Source: Anthoceros angustus (Eukaryota; Streptophyta; Anthocerotopsida; Anthocerotales; Anthocerotaceae). From it: 64,000 bases of DNA. The notes below the pieces were generated by a model. That model saw nothing but the letters and a program-made list of their open reading frames with translations. It ran no database searches and was not told the origin of the DNA. The stretch lies in NCBI GenBank assembly GCA_010909165.1, contig MU008158.1, forward strand, positions 2,691,478 to 2,755,477. Reading direction: 5' to 3'. The position numbers were made by a program, and so were the translations under genes. Shown one piece after another: positions 36,394-47,059 of the stretch (its first letter is position 1; the number at the start of each line of letters is the position of its first letter).

Positions 36394-39300
36394 CTACGTC
36401 TTGTAGATTGGGAGATCAGTGAAATTCCAGTCTTCATCCACAAAGTTAGCTTTTGTTGTCGCGGAAAAGAGACTGCATGATCGCGCAGGTGTGGCGGACT
36501 GTTGTGAGAGGCTTTGATGAGGTTTATCAGCTAAAGTGAACAAAGTGTCGCCAGAAACAAGCTGATACTCCAAGGATTTAATATCTACTGGCATGCTTGG
36601 GCATCCGTTCCTTTCAGCCTGTTGGGTATCCTGTCGTTCGGCCTTCGCCAACATGGTTCGATACCGTTGCGCTTCATCTTTCCTGCCGAGACTGCCACAC
36701 ATTTGCACGAGGTACCGAAGGGACTCCACATTGTCAGGTTGGGAGGCAGAGATGTCCTTGTACTTGGCTAAAGCCTTTGAGTAAGCTCCGGTCCGCCGAT
36801 AACATGATGCTATCAAAAGCTGCCATTTAACCTGCAAGGCACTGTATGTCAAGCATTTTGAAGACTGCTGTCTGGTCTGCCGGTTTAGATGGGGTGGCGA
36901 CAGAAAGTTTTACCTCACCAGGCTCAATTCTGTGAGCTAGGTCGAAGAAAGGTAAGGCCTTTTCATAAACTTCGGTCTTGTTATAAAACTCTCCCAGCCA
37001 GGCTATGATCTCCATATTCACAGGATATACTCGATGAGACTCGCTGTAATAGTGCAAGGCTTTCAGTTCATCTTCGAGGTTGCTGTGGAGATGACCCAAA
37101 GTCGCAAGAATACCAGCATCGTGCATTGCCCGCGTGTTCACAATCTCCAGCCACTTGATAGCCTGACTAACGTTCCCCATAAGCTCGTTCAGCTGCCCGA
37201 TCTGCTTGACCACTCACAACAGAGAGATTATGTGCGAGACGAGTCAAATTCGCCAGGTTAGAATGAAGTCTCAACATTAATTGGTAGTACCTGAAACAGG
37301 ACCTCCACGTTATTAGAAAGAACATTACTGAGTTTCTTGAAAATACTCAAAGCATCTGGAAGGGAACCCAGCTTTCGATTGGCAAGGCCAAGGTTGTAGA
37401 TAGCCTCGACACAATCTGCGTCAACCTCTACTGCCTCTGCGTACAATGCCTTGGCACCCTCGACATCACCCTGCCATGAGGAAGGGAGCATCTTGTACTC
37501 AGCGCAAATGAAGAGCATTTTCGACAGCAGTGATGATTGATTCTACAAAAGCGACGACACCTAGAGGATTACCCTAGAGAACAGACAATTTCCTTTATTG
37601 ACAAGTGCACAGACGTTGTATCGGTTTGTCTTCACGGCAAGCTCAGCATTTTTTTCTGCATTCGACAAATCCCCTTCAAGATAATACAGGAAGGACAAGT
37701 TGGTTGCAGCGCGGGCTTTCAAGTCCTTCTCCTTGCGCTGGAACTCTTTCAACAAACCGATAGCCTGGAGTAATAGGAGGTCGTGATGAGCCTTCTCCCT
37801 CGAGGTCCACACAGGCAGTTCTTTTTTATCAGATCATTAGTACCATGCTCTGAAGGGTGTCATAGGGAGCATTACTTGACTGTAGTTCTTTCTACGCAGA
37901 TGTTGGATAGCTTTGTCCATTTCCATCTCGTGAGCTAAAGCGACATACTGCTGATCTTTAAGCAGATCAATCACCCAGTCGTAACCTTCCACAAAAGTAG
38001 TTCCAATCACTGGCGCGATGAGCCTAGCCGCAGTCAGTATGTACTTCGTGACATGCTGCTGCCTGACCCGAAGCTCCTCTTTCAGAGGATCATTCTGGAA
38101 AACGACAGAGTGAGAGTGCACCCAGGATGCTGTTTAAATATGCAACGACCGAAGCTAGTCACTTTTTTAAGGCAGGGGATTGGAAGTTGAGTAATTATGG
38201 CGCCCAACATTCCAGGACTTGTTTCTATAACAAACCTGGGATCGGTCTGCATCAGAATCATCATCGGAATCTGGATCATGGAGCCTCAATATGAGCATCT
38301 TGGTGAAGCAATTCCTCATCTTATCAGCATTGCCCAGGATGTAGTAGCACACGATGGAGTTATAGCCTGTCTGATGATCTAGTTTTAACTCCATGATGGC
38401 TTCAAATGACTGCACAGCATCCTGAGGAAGGATACAACGTCATCAGACGCTGGAATGGGGACAAGAAACCCGAACCGTGGATCCTGAGCTCAAAGTCGTG
38501 CATAACCTGATATTGCCCGAGCTTCATGAGAGCATTGCCGATATTCCGCATGATCTTGTACCGCGTCTCCTTGTAGCTATTGGGCGTCTGGTCCAGAGCC
38601 ATGCGGTACATCTTGATGGCTACCGGGTACTTCCGCTGCTCATAATAAACATTTCCCATGTTCACCCTGAGCCTGCCACCGTGCGCAAACTGTGTCGACC
38701 TCTATACATTCAGCAGACAACATATGGAGAACATCCCTGCCCTCACAAACAAACAAAAAAGCAACCTGCTTATTTTTAACTATCTGCGAGTAGGAGCTCA
38801 GAGCCTCCGACTGCAACCCGTTAACCTCATACTGATGCCCCAGGTTGAAGCACACAGCAAACGTCAACTCCAAGTTCATCCTGTCACCCTGTACACTCAC
38901 TCGTGAGATGGCAGCAGGAGAAGGCAGCACACACAGGGTTGGTGTCTACCAGGCCTGCCTGTTCTCGATGCTTGCATAGAGCCCTCTCTCTTTTGCTGGC
39001 TTCCTTAGCCTTCTCCAGAGCAGCCGCATGGTCCCCCTGACCACAGCGAGCCCAAATGAGCACGAGTTCCCTCCGATCTTCCCGTACCAGCAAGGTGAGA
39101 AAAGTAAGGTTACAGCAAGACTGGCAGCAGCGCTGTCCCGCAGCAGCTGGTTCACACTGCGCTCCATCTCCCGGCCTTGCTGCTCCGGATCCACAGCATC
39201 CTTCTTCCCGATGGCTGCTGCCTTCACCCCTTGATTCAGCGGATCAAACCTGGCGCCCTGCCCTGCCCCGCCCGCGTCACCCCAGCTCTCTAGCGTGCAA

Positions 39301-39817
39301 TCCAATCCAATCCAATCCAATCCTGCCGCAGCATGCCCCGCATGTTAACCTACCTCGACGAGTACCCGGCAGCTCGAACCGCCGTCATGGGCCGGGAAGC
39401 ATCTGTGAGCGCCACGGATGCAACGGAGCGAGCCCGCGGCCTCCCAGAGCTGTGCGGCCTCCACAGCGAGGCGGCGTGCGGCGTCGGCGTCCTGCATGTC
39501 GTGCTGCGGGAGTCGAGAGGGGGGCAAGCCACGAGCCCCTGCGCACACACAAAACATCCCACATTGCGAAATCTGCTCACCGCCATCGTTCATCAGCACA
39601 GGAAGCACAGGACAGGAAGCATCAGGACAGGCCAGTGCACCTGATTGTCAGAGGCAGATGACGCCACGCTCAAAGGCCAGGACTCGGGGTTCGGCCCTCT
39701 CGCACCCAGAGCAGGCTGCTCCTCGTAGTCGTTGTAGCCCTCATACAGCTCGTTGTTGAAGCTCTGCATCGAAGACCGCACATCTCCAGCCCCCGCCATC
39801 GCCATCGGCGTCGCCAA
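36394..39817 (-). CDS. IFT88: Intraflagellar transport protein IFT88
   Basis: Core IFT-B subunit needed to assemble cilia and flagella; in land plants this means sperm flagella. Twelve exons on minus, all GT-AG and frame-consistent: 39817-39641, 39538-39354, 39249-39114, 39036-38950, 38888-38766, 38689-38507, 38421-38236, 38094-37876, 37764-37573, 37470-37291, 37201-36914, 36831-36394; 797 residues (animal and algal proteins are about 780-830). Landmarks: LYEGYNDYEEQ near the N-terminus, RPMTAVRAAGYSS, FDPLNQG, ALEKAKEASKRER, then tetratricopeptide repeats (FNLGHQYEVNG, VNMGNVYYEQRKYPVAIKMY, NLSFLYYLEGD, IYNLGLANRKLG, VKWQLLIASCYRRTGAY) and an acidic tail DEDWNFTDLP. No lesion is seen. Exon 3 and 4 borders are the least certain. 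Confidence 0.95.
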
Positions 39818-40142
39818 GGCAGTTTTGCCTCTCCGCTACACTCTGCTGCGCACGCAATTGGAGTTCACCAACATTCCATCAGCAGGCTTTCGCAATTCCC
39901 ATTGGCAGCGACAAATTCGGTTGGGGTTTGCACCGGACCGGCCACACACATGCATGGCACAGACATACATGCATTGCGACGGGACGCATGCAGAGGGCTT
40001 GTGACGGATGGACGCGACGGATGGGCGGCGTTTCGCTTGAGAGGGAGTGTAGTGAGGAGCTTGCGCTCGGGGAGCAGTGACTCGAGGCAGAGGCAGAGGC
40101 AGAGGCAGAGGCACACGGAGAAGCAGAGGCAGGGAGCAGAGA
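39818..40142. promoter_or_regulatory. Candidate bidirectional sperm-gene promoter (IFT88 / protamine-like)
   Basis: Only 325 bp separates the two start codons. It holds two ATTGG words (inverted CCAAT) at 39857-39861 and 39901-39905; CGGTTG (AACCG on minus, a MYB-type core) near 39918; three CATGCA words in 45 bp, at 39949 (CATGCATG), 39968 and 39987; and a 9-bp direct repeat GACGGATGG at 40003 and 40016. A GGCAGA simple repeat (about 40086-40115) sits just before the protamine ATG, probably in its 5' UTR. No TATA box is seen. Bidirectional function is inferred from the layout. Confidence 0.5.
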
Positions 40143-40643
40143 ATGGGGAGGGCTCATCACCATCACCGCAAGTCCAGGCGCAGGCACAGGCGCAGGAGTA
40201 AGCACGCGGGCGGGCACAAACATGGCAAGAGGAGGAGGCATCATCCCACCTACCACTACATGATACAGAAGGTGCTGGCGAGCAGCAAGCACCGCGTGGC
40301 GGGATGCAGTGCAGACAGCATCGCGCACCTGTGCATGAAGATGTATGGGAGGAAGAAGGGGCCTCCTCCACTGCACATGGCCAAGCACATCCACAAGCAG
40401 GTGCGCCAGCTCTTCAGAAAAGGCAAGCTAGCGCAGAAAGGCCATCGCTACGTCCTGGCGGCCAATGTGAAGATTCACCGTCGTCGCTCTGGCCGCCGCA
40501 AGGGCCACCGCAAGGGAAAAGGCCGCCATCGTCGCCGGCGCAGACGCGGACGCAAGCATGGACGCAAGCATGGCCGCAAGCACGGCCGAAAGGGCCACAA
40601 GCGCAGGCGTCGTCGCAGAAGGAGGCGCCGCAAACACCATTAG
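40143..40643 (+). CDS. Protamine-like protein with linker-histone (H15) domain
   Basis: Probably packs sperm DNA in place of or with histones. Single exon, 166 residues. Basic N-terminal tail (residues 1-33, His/Arg clusters), then a winged-helix linker-histone globular domain at about 34-103: HHPTYHYMIQKVLASS, a helix with IAHLCMKMYGR, HIHKQVRQLFRKGKLAQKG and HRYVLAAN, aligning along the H1/H5 fold. The C-terminal tail (about 104-166) is almost only Arg, Lys, His and Gly, with three GRKH repeats and a final run of Arg. Ordinary H1 tails are Lys/Ala/Pro-rich, so the Arg/His bias marks a protamine-like derivative, as reported for liverwort sperm. The ATG at 40143 is the first; an upstream in-frame extension has only a GTG. 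Head-to-head with IFT88. Confidence 0.88.
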   Translation: MGRAHHHHRKSRRRHRRRSKHAGGHKHGKRRRHHPTYHYMIQKVLASSKHRVAGCSADSIAHLCMKMYGRKKGPPPLHMAKHIHKQVRQLFRKGKLAQKGHRYVLAANVKIHRRRSGRRKGHRKGKGRHRRRRRRGRKHGRKHGRKHGRKGHKRRRRRRRRRRKHH

Positions 40644-40699
40644 CTTCCACACGTAGAGATATCTAGCTACTAGATATCTCATGGCACCCTGGGTATGTA

Positions 40700-41600
40700 T
40701 GTATGTCAAAAACCGAGCCATGCCAAAGCCGCAGGGCCTCAACCTTACCTCCTATCTAAAACACAACCCAGAATTCCACAATGTATTTCAAAAAAGAATC
40801 AAATTCCTGAATATGGGTCCACTGCGACTACCTATACTTTGGGGCACTACACCTTCCCTGGATTTGAATTCATATCTCAGCACTCTCAAAATTCAAAATG
40901 ACTCCCTCCTCTTCATCGTCCCCAACCTTCTTCTTCAAGGTGGCTTTTTTTTGCAGCTTGCCTTTGCACCCATCCTTCTTGTATTTCAAGTTGGACTCTT
41001 TCCCAAGCTAGCATTCTCGCAAGGTACATGTTGTCTCTTTCAAGTTGGGTTTTTTCCCAAGCTTGCTTTTGTTCAAGGTACATGAATCTTGATTTCTATA
41101 TTAATGTATTATATATATATATATATAATATTATCAAATTGAATCTTCTATTATATGTGAACAAATTAGTTGAAAGTGCGAGTAAAATTGAGATACATGA
41201 GATGAAATCTTGGTTATGACCTAAACAATATACCTACTGATCTGTTCCATCTTAACCATTTTTTTTTCAATGGTCATACATTTGTGATTGATTAATAGTC
41301 ATTGCTTTATTAAGAAACTTCATAATGTTGCAAAAGTATATCTTGTGCTTTCATATCTACTTGCCATGGTTCACTTATCTCATGATGCATGTATGCCAAC
41401 ATTGTGACAAAATCTGGATTATAAATAAGCGACAAAGATTAACACAAAAAATGACCCTATGACATAAAAATTGTCAATTAGCTTGTGAGAGTCTTTTTTA
41501 TCGCGATTGCTTATGAGAGTCTTTGATCTTTTGTTCAAAGCGTTGTACTTTTATTTTATTGATTGATAATAAAAATTTAAATTTCCGAATAAGATTCTTG
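40700..41600. other. Protamine-like gene downstream region
   Basis: No gene supported. Near 40920-41080 two copies of a block reading TTCAAG(T/G)T(T/G)G...TTTTTTCCCAAGC...TTGC...CAAGGTACATG form a short imperfect repeat. A (TA)n run lies at about 41108-41128. AT content rises toward the orphan ORF. Confidence 0.4.
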
Positions 41601-41603
41601 AAA

Positions 41604-42743
41604 ATGCCTTGTGCAAACACTTGTGACAAGCAACTTCCTTGTGCTTTGGCCACGAAAATTCAAGAAGAACCTCTTGAAAATGCCTTTCTTTCAGGTGGGG
41701 ATATCAGGGTGATGTACAATATTTATAAATATCCTGAAAATTTATATACAACTAATGATGATCGTGAAATTTGGATGTTAAAAGAATCAAAATTGTTGTG
41801 CAAAAGGATCAAATTATTGGAAAGGTTTAGATTTGAAGAAAGTGCCTTCCAGTTAAGTAACCAATTAGTACATCACCTTGCTTGCATCCACAATCCGAGT
41901 TACATTTATCCAACTAAGCAGATAGATGAGTGGGGTTACTTGTTGAAAGGTGAGGATAAACTTTGCAAGCGACAATGGAATGAATATCTAGATTCCAAAG
42001 CCTTCGACCAACTCTTCCTCAAACTCTCACAAATCTTGCCAGACAATATGCAATCCAAGCAGAGTTTTGGAAAAGTTGCTTCTGAATTCATTGCAAAACA
42101 AGTTGTAATAAGTCGTACCATCACTGTTAAAAGTAAAACAGCTATGCAATACTCGCTTTTACCTGAAAGCACATTTTTGGGAATAAAAATATTAGTGGAA
42201 GCACCTAATTTTTCAAAGCTTTCAAACAAATATTTGAAAGAGTTCCTACTTCTATATAAGGAAATGGCAGCAGCATGCCTTGGAATGTGGAGGCTCCAAA
42301 AGTTGGGAACTCAATTAATGAACATTATTTTAAGGGCTTATGCTGCGAGTTTACATATCCAAGATTCTGCTCTTAGGGATATAAATAATCCAAACCGATA
42401 TGAGTTGTCAAAAAAAGGTACATTACCACTATTTAAAGAGATGTGCCAGAAGCTAGATCTTAATGTTCACCTCCGAGATCTTGCCAAATGTCTACAAACT
42501 CACATGGATGCAACTTGTGATCATGGTCCTTGTATACAAATTGAGCTATCAATAACTGGTATTAAACAACAATATTGGCTTGCTATAAAGTCTAACTTAA
42601 TTCAGGATAGTACAAAGCAGGAAGCATCATATATGACAAATCTTCTTGATAATTGTGATAAGTTAGCTAAATGGGTTGAGGAAATGCATAAAGAGGGGGC
42701 AAAATTTACTGGTCCAATAAGGCCCAGGTGGAAATATGTGTAA
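41604..42743 (+). CDS. AT-rich intronless orphan ORF
   Basis: Uninterrupted frame of 379 codons from the ATG at 41604, which can be opened upstream to 41523 without an ATG. The protein looks globular, mixed alpha/beta, rich in Leu, Lys and Asn, with no signal peptide and no membrane span. Distinct segments include GGDIRVMYNIYKYP, LACIHNPSYIYPTKQIDEW and KFTGPIRPRWKYV at the end. I do not recognise the family. Codons end mostly in A or T, unlike IFT88, the protamine-like gene and RPL8 on either side, and there are no introns. The base change begins about 41.1 kb and continues to about 43.4 kb, so the ORF lies within a longer AT-rich block: a transposon cargo gene, transferred gene or retrocopy are all open. 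Such a long frame in AT-rich DNA is unlikely by chance. Confidence 0.6.
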   Translation: MPCANTCDKQLPCALATKIQEEPLENAFLSGGDIRVMYNIYKYPENLYTTNDDREIWMLKESKLLCKRIKLLERFRFEESAFQLSNQLVHHLACIHNPSYIYPTKQIDEWGYLLKGEDKLCKRQWNEYLDSKAFDQLFLKLSQILPDNMQSKQSFGKVASEFIAKQVVISRTITVKSKTAMQYSLLPESTFLGIKILVEAPNFSKLSNKYLKEFLLLYKEMAAACLGMWRLQKLGTQLMNIILRAYAASLHIQDSALRDINNPNRYELSKKGTLPLFKEMCQKLDLNVHLRDLAKCLQTHMDATCDHGPCIQIELSITGIKQQYWLAIKSNLIQDSTKQEASYMTNLLDNCDKLAKWVEEMHKEGAKFTGPIRPRWKYV

Positions 42744-42749
42744 CTAGAT

Positions 42750-43310
42750 TTTAAAATTGTGGTAATATTTTTTAATCAATAAATATTCATAATAAATTAA
42801 AAATAAACTTAAAAACATTTGGAAGGCCAATAAGATCCTAAAACACTTCAAAGGGGGTTATTAGATTACAAAATGATAAATTTAATACATCAAAGTACTC
42901 ATAAAGACATGAAAGAGACTTTGTCCTTGGCGTACCACATTAGAAATATGACTTATGATTAATTTTATATTGTCCTTCTTCAAGTAAAAATGAAGTATGT
43001 ACATGACGCATCAAATAGTAACAAGTGAAAGTTATGAGTTATACTCATAACTAGGTGGATTATAAATAATTTCATGAGTATAGAGAAACTATATTACTTA
43101 TTTATGGTCATGGAACAAATAAATATTACCTCAAACTGTGTATCATAAATATATCTACAACTCTTGAGAACATGGTTATTCTATTCAGCTTAGTTTACTT
43201 AGCAATAAAATCATATACTTCCAATACTTGTCTATGGAGAGATGAGTCACAACTTCTACTACTCTAATTCCATATTCACTTTGGTCTACAGCTTATCAAC
43301 ATAAAGCGAG
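42750..43310. other. AT-rich non-coding flank of the orphan ORF
   Basis: No frames of note and no clear terminal repeats matching the ORF's left side. It may contain a poly(A) signal shortly after the stop (AATAAA at about 42779). Confidence 0.35.
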
Positions 43311-43319
43311 ATTATATTG

Positions 43320-43530
43320 AAGATAAAATTTTTCTTATATAAAGCTATGGGTGACAAAGTTTTCTTACATGAAGCTTGGATGGCTTTATTGAAAGCAAAG
43401 TTTTCCTTATATTAAGCTATGTGTCCGAAGACTTCGTTGAGGGCAAAGTTTTCCTTATTTCAAGCTGTGTCCTTCCATGGAGACTTCGTTGAAGGCAAAG
43501 TTTTCCTTACATCAGGCTATGAGTCCTAGG
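43320..43530 (+). repeat. Degenerate minisatellite, about five units of 35-55 bp
   Basis: Units share AAAGTTTTCCTTA(T/C)AT.AAGCTATG and a GACTTCGTTGA(A/G)GGC lead, at about 43321, 43356, 43396, 43444 and 43495. Unit length varies. Confidence 0.75.
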
Positions 43531-44064
43531 ATGGCAGGACTTCTCCCTACGGATGACGCGAAGAGGACGGCCAAAGATAACGAGATATCCCTGGATTACC
43601 TGGTATGGATTTGCAGTGGCACCAAAGTGCAGGGCAGGCAGTTGTGTGCTACATTGTAGTTATGAGACTGGCTGCACTGAAACATAGTCTTCAGGGTGCC
43701 AAGCCCACTCGTCAACATGATCCATCTGTATCAACTAAGAGAGAATGCACGAAGGCGTGTTTTGAACCGCTGCCACTCCAAGCGCAGCGAGCAAGCCAAC
43801 ACTCTGGTTGCCAATGCGTCAAGCAGAAGCATGATCACGGGTAACGGGCACCGGACAAACTCTTGAGGAACCATGAGGACCTCGCTCCCCACATGAAGAC
43901 TTATGCACAGATTACGGCCCCTTATAGCGTTTAGTGAAGCATCAGGTGGATCAGTTTCCTCCCGGAAACTAGTTCCCTTCCCTTGACGAGACTCCTATCT
44001 TCCGAACTGCATGACTTTGGAAAGTGCCACCACTCCCATCCATCGCGAGCTTCAACAGGACCTG

Positions 44065-44470
44065 GCAATGGGAAGAGATCCTCCTTCAAGGACGCAAGCA
44101 AACAGGACATGATCGTGCAGTTCGAGCTAAAACCCCAGATGGTTGAGATCTCCTGCTTCTACTGCAACAAATGCGAAGGAAGAGATCCTCCGTCAAGGGC
44201 GCAAGCAAACAGGACATGATCGTGCAGTTCGAGCTAATGAACCAGCTGGTAAAATTCTCCTGCTTCTACCCGTACAAATGCGCAGCGCGAATGCGGGGAC
44301 TCGCAATGGGCACATGAAGACCCGTCAAGGAAAATCATGGCCAATATGACTTTCCTTGGGCCATGACTTTCCTTGACGAGTCTTTACATCTCGATTGCGA
44401 GTCGAGACCCTCCCTGCGTTCGCGCTGCGCATTTGTAGCAGTACAAGCAGAAGCAGGAGAATTAACGAAC
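44065..44470. repeat. 106-bp direct repeat with an inverted partial copy
   Basis: GAAGAGATCCTCC(T/G)TCAAGG and CAGGACATGATCGTGCAGTT occur in tandem at about 44071-44176 and 44177-44283. Part of the unit's end (GCTTCTAC..ACAAATGCGCAGCGCGAA) returns inverted at about 44410-44465. A short inverted/direct pair GACTTTCCTTG(A/G) lies between them. Non-coding. Confidence 0.7.
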
Positions 44471-44478
44471 CCTCTATG

Positions 44479-44582
44479 TGCCAAACCCTAATTCAAACCG
44501 AAGTACATACATATATTGCGCCCTGCCATATTTGGGCAGGGCGCTATGTACTTTGGGTTGAATTAGGGTTTGGCATATATAC
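44479..44582. promoter_or_regulatory. RPL8 promoter: telo-box hairpin and TATA box
   Basis: Left arm (44479-44526) and right arm (44535-44574) pair along nearly their whole length, with one bulge of about 9 bases in the left arm and a loop of about 6-7 bases. Each arm carries AAACCCTAA/TTAGGGTTT, the telo-box typical of plant ribosomal-protein promoters, once in each orientation. CATATATAC at 44574-44582 is a likely TATA box about 60 bp before the ATG. Confidence 0.65.
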
Positions 44583-44642
44583 AGGAGAGGAGAGTATTTC
44601 GTTCTTTCCCCTCTTGTTCGCGGGGAGGTCCAGGCGGCTCCG

Positions 44643-45518
<876 letters not shown>

Positions 45519-45519
45519 G

Positions 45520-47055
45520 CACTACAATTTTGGCTACGATTTTTGGAGTAGGGTTTGGAGGATCAGCGGAGGACGAATTCTTCTTGTATTTGGACTGCGG
45601 AGCCTACTCAACTCTACTTGCATCGTGCAGCCTAAAGGTTGTGATTTGTCCTCCCGAGAGGCTGATTTCTGTTTCAATGTATCAATTTTGCTACAGTTGG
45701 ATGTTCCCTCAATTGATCGTCGTATCGGTCTATGTGTACGCATGATCGTGGTTTCCATTATGCTTCGCCGCCTCTGTGTTGCCTTCTTGCCAATGAGACG
45801 CTTTTTCATTTTGCCCCCCTGGATTGCATTTCAGACTGATTTCCAGTCATCCTAAATGCAGTACTACAGCTCAGTGACCCATGTCAGATGGCATGATGGA
45901 CTCTCAAACTTTCGGCACAAGTAAAATGAACAGAGACTGATCTCTGGTGCTTGCTGACGTATCTATCCTTTTTTCGCTGAAGGGACTTGGTTAAGATTAT
46001 GACGCCGATCTCACCAAATTAACATACAGGTTCAGTGGATCAGGTATTTGATTATTACTCCCATGACCATGCCTTCTTCAAAGAGAGCGTCAGGTTCTCT
46101 CTTTGAAGAAGGCGTCATTAACATACAGGAAGATTCAAACGAAGAAGGCGCAAAGCATCACCTTGCCAGGCAAGCCTGGAAGCATCAGCTTGCCATTGCA
46201 CCTTGCCGCCACCCTGAATCACATGTCGGCATACACGTGAACTCTAATGACTCGGAGTTCAAACGGGAATCTATTCGCCATTCCTTACAGCCTTCCAGCT
46301 AGTAGCTTTCACCATAACTTTCACAGTCTTGCACTTGGAGGCCGACGCCAAGGAATCTGAAGTCAGAAGGTTTCTTTATCTCTGTGTCGTTCCTCCTGTC
46401 AGTCAGAAGGCTTCCTATTAAAATGTGTCGTCGACCTCCCGTCCGATTGCCTCGATCCGGACTTACCCTATTCCCAAGGTCTTGGAGCCTTGTTTCAAAG
46501 AGAGAACCTGGAGACATATACAGTGGGGGGTGTAGATTCCCCGGAGCCGTTTGCACAACTTCTTCGTGCAAATCCTGTATCTATGTCACTGACTCCGTCC
46601 ACTGGTTGTAGCTTAAGGTGGAAGTCCCAAGGTTTGGTCTGGCTCGCGAGGCAATCTTGTCTCTTATGATCACAAGTGGCGCCGGCCATGGAATCATGGT
46701 ACAGAAAAGTTTTTCGTCAAAGGCTGCCCAATTGGGTTGAGCATGGAAAGCTTAAGGCTGGTGCTTCGTGCTTACGTCGTGTTGAATTCCCATTGTGCGG
46801 GTGCTACCTGGGTGGCGTCACATGGACGTTGGCTGGTGCTTTAGAGCATCCTGATTGTACATGTTTGGAGGCACATAATGTAGGAATCAGATGGTCACTC
46901 CTATAAAGTTGGTGAAAGCGGCATTGACCCTCACCAATCCTTGGAAGCAAGTCATTTGCATTTGAAGCACCTGAACTGGGCGCTTCCCAGGTGGGCTTGT
47001 TTGTACCAGATCCACGGATCTTATTCAAGTGTCTTTAGGATCCTGAAGTCTGGAC
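45520..47055. other. RPL8 3' region and intergenic DNA with a hairpin
   Basis: No gene supported. A strong hairpin at about 46071-46108 pairs CCTTCTTCAAAGAGAG with CTCTCTTTGAAGAAGG around a short loop. Near 46334-46420 two related blocks with AGTCAGAAGG(T/C)TTC lie about 50 bp apart. Confidence 0.45.
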
Positions 47056-47059
47056 TGAG

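Noticed and set aside
39056-39661. 201-codon plus-strand frame rich in Arg, Ser and Pro
   Set aside because: It overlaps exons 1-3 of IFT88 on the other strand; composition-driven shadow with no domain.
40077-40142. N-terminal extension of the protamine-like protein (GRGRGRG tract)
   Set aside because: In frame but has no ATG (starts at GTG) and comes from a GGCAGA simple repeat; more likely 5' UTR.
43320-44283. CRISPR-like repeat array
   Set aside because: Units are head-to-tail, variable in length and without unique spacers; a eukaryotic minisatellite.
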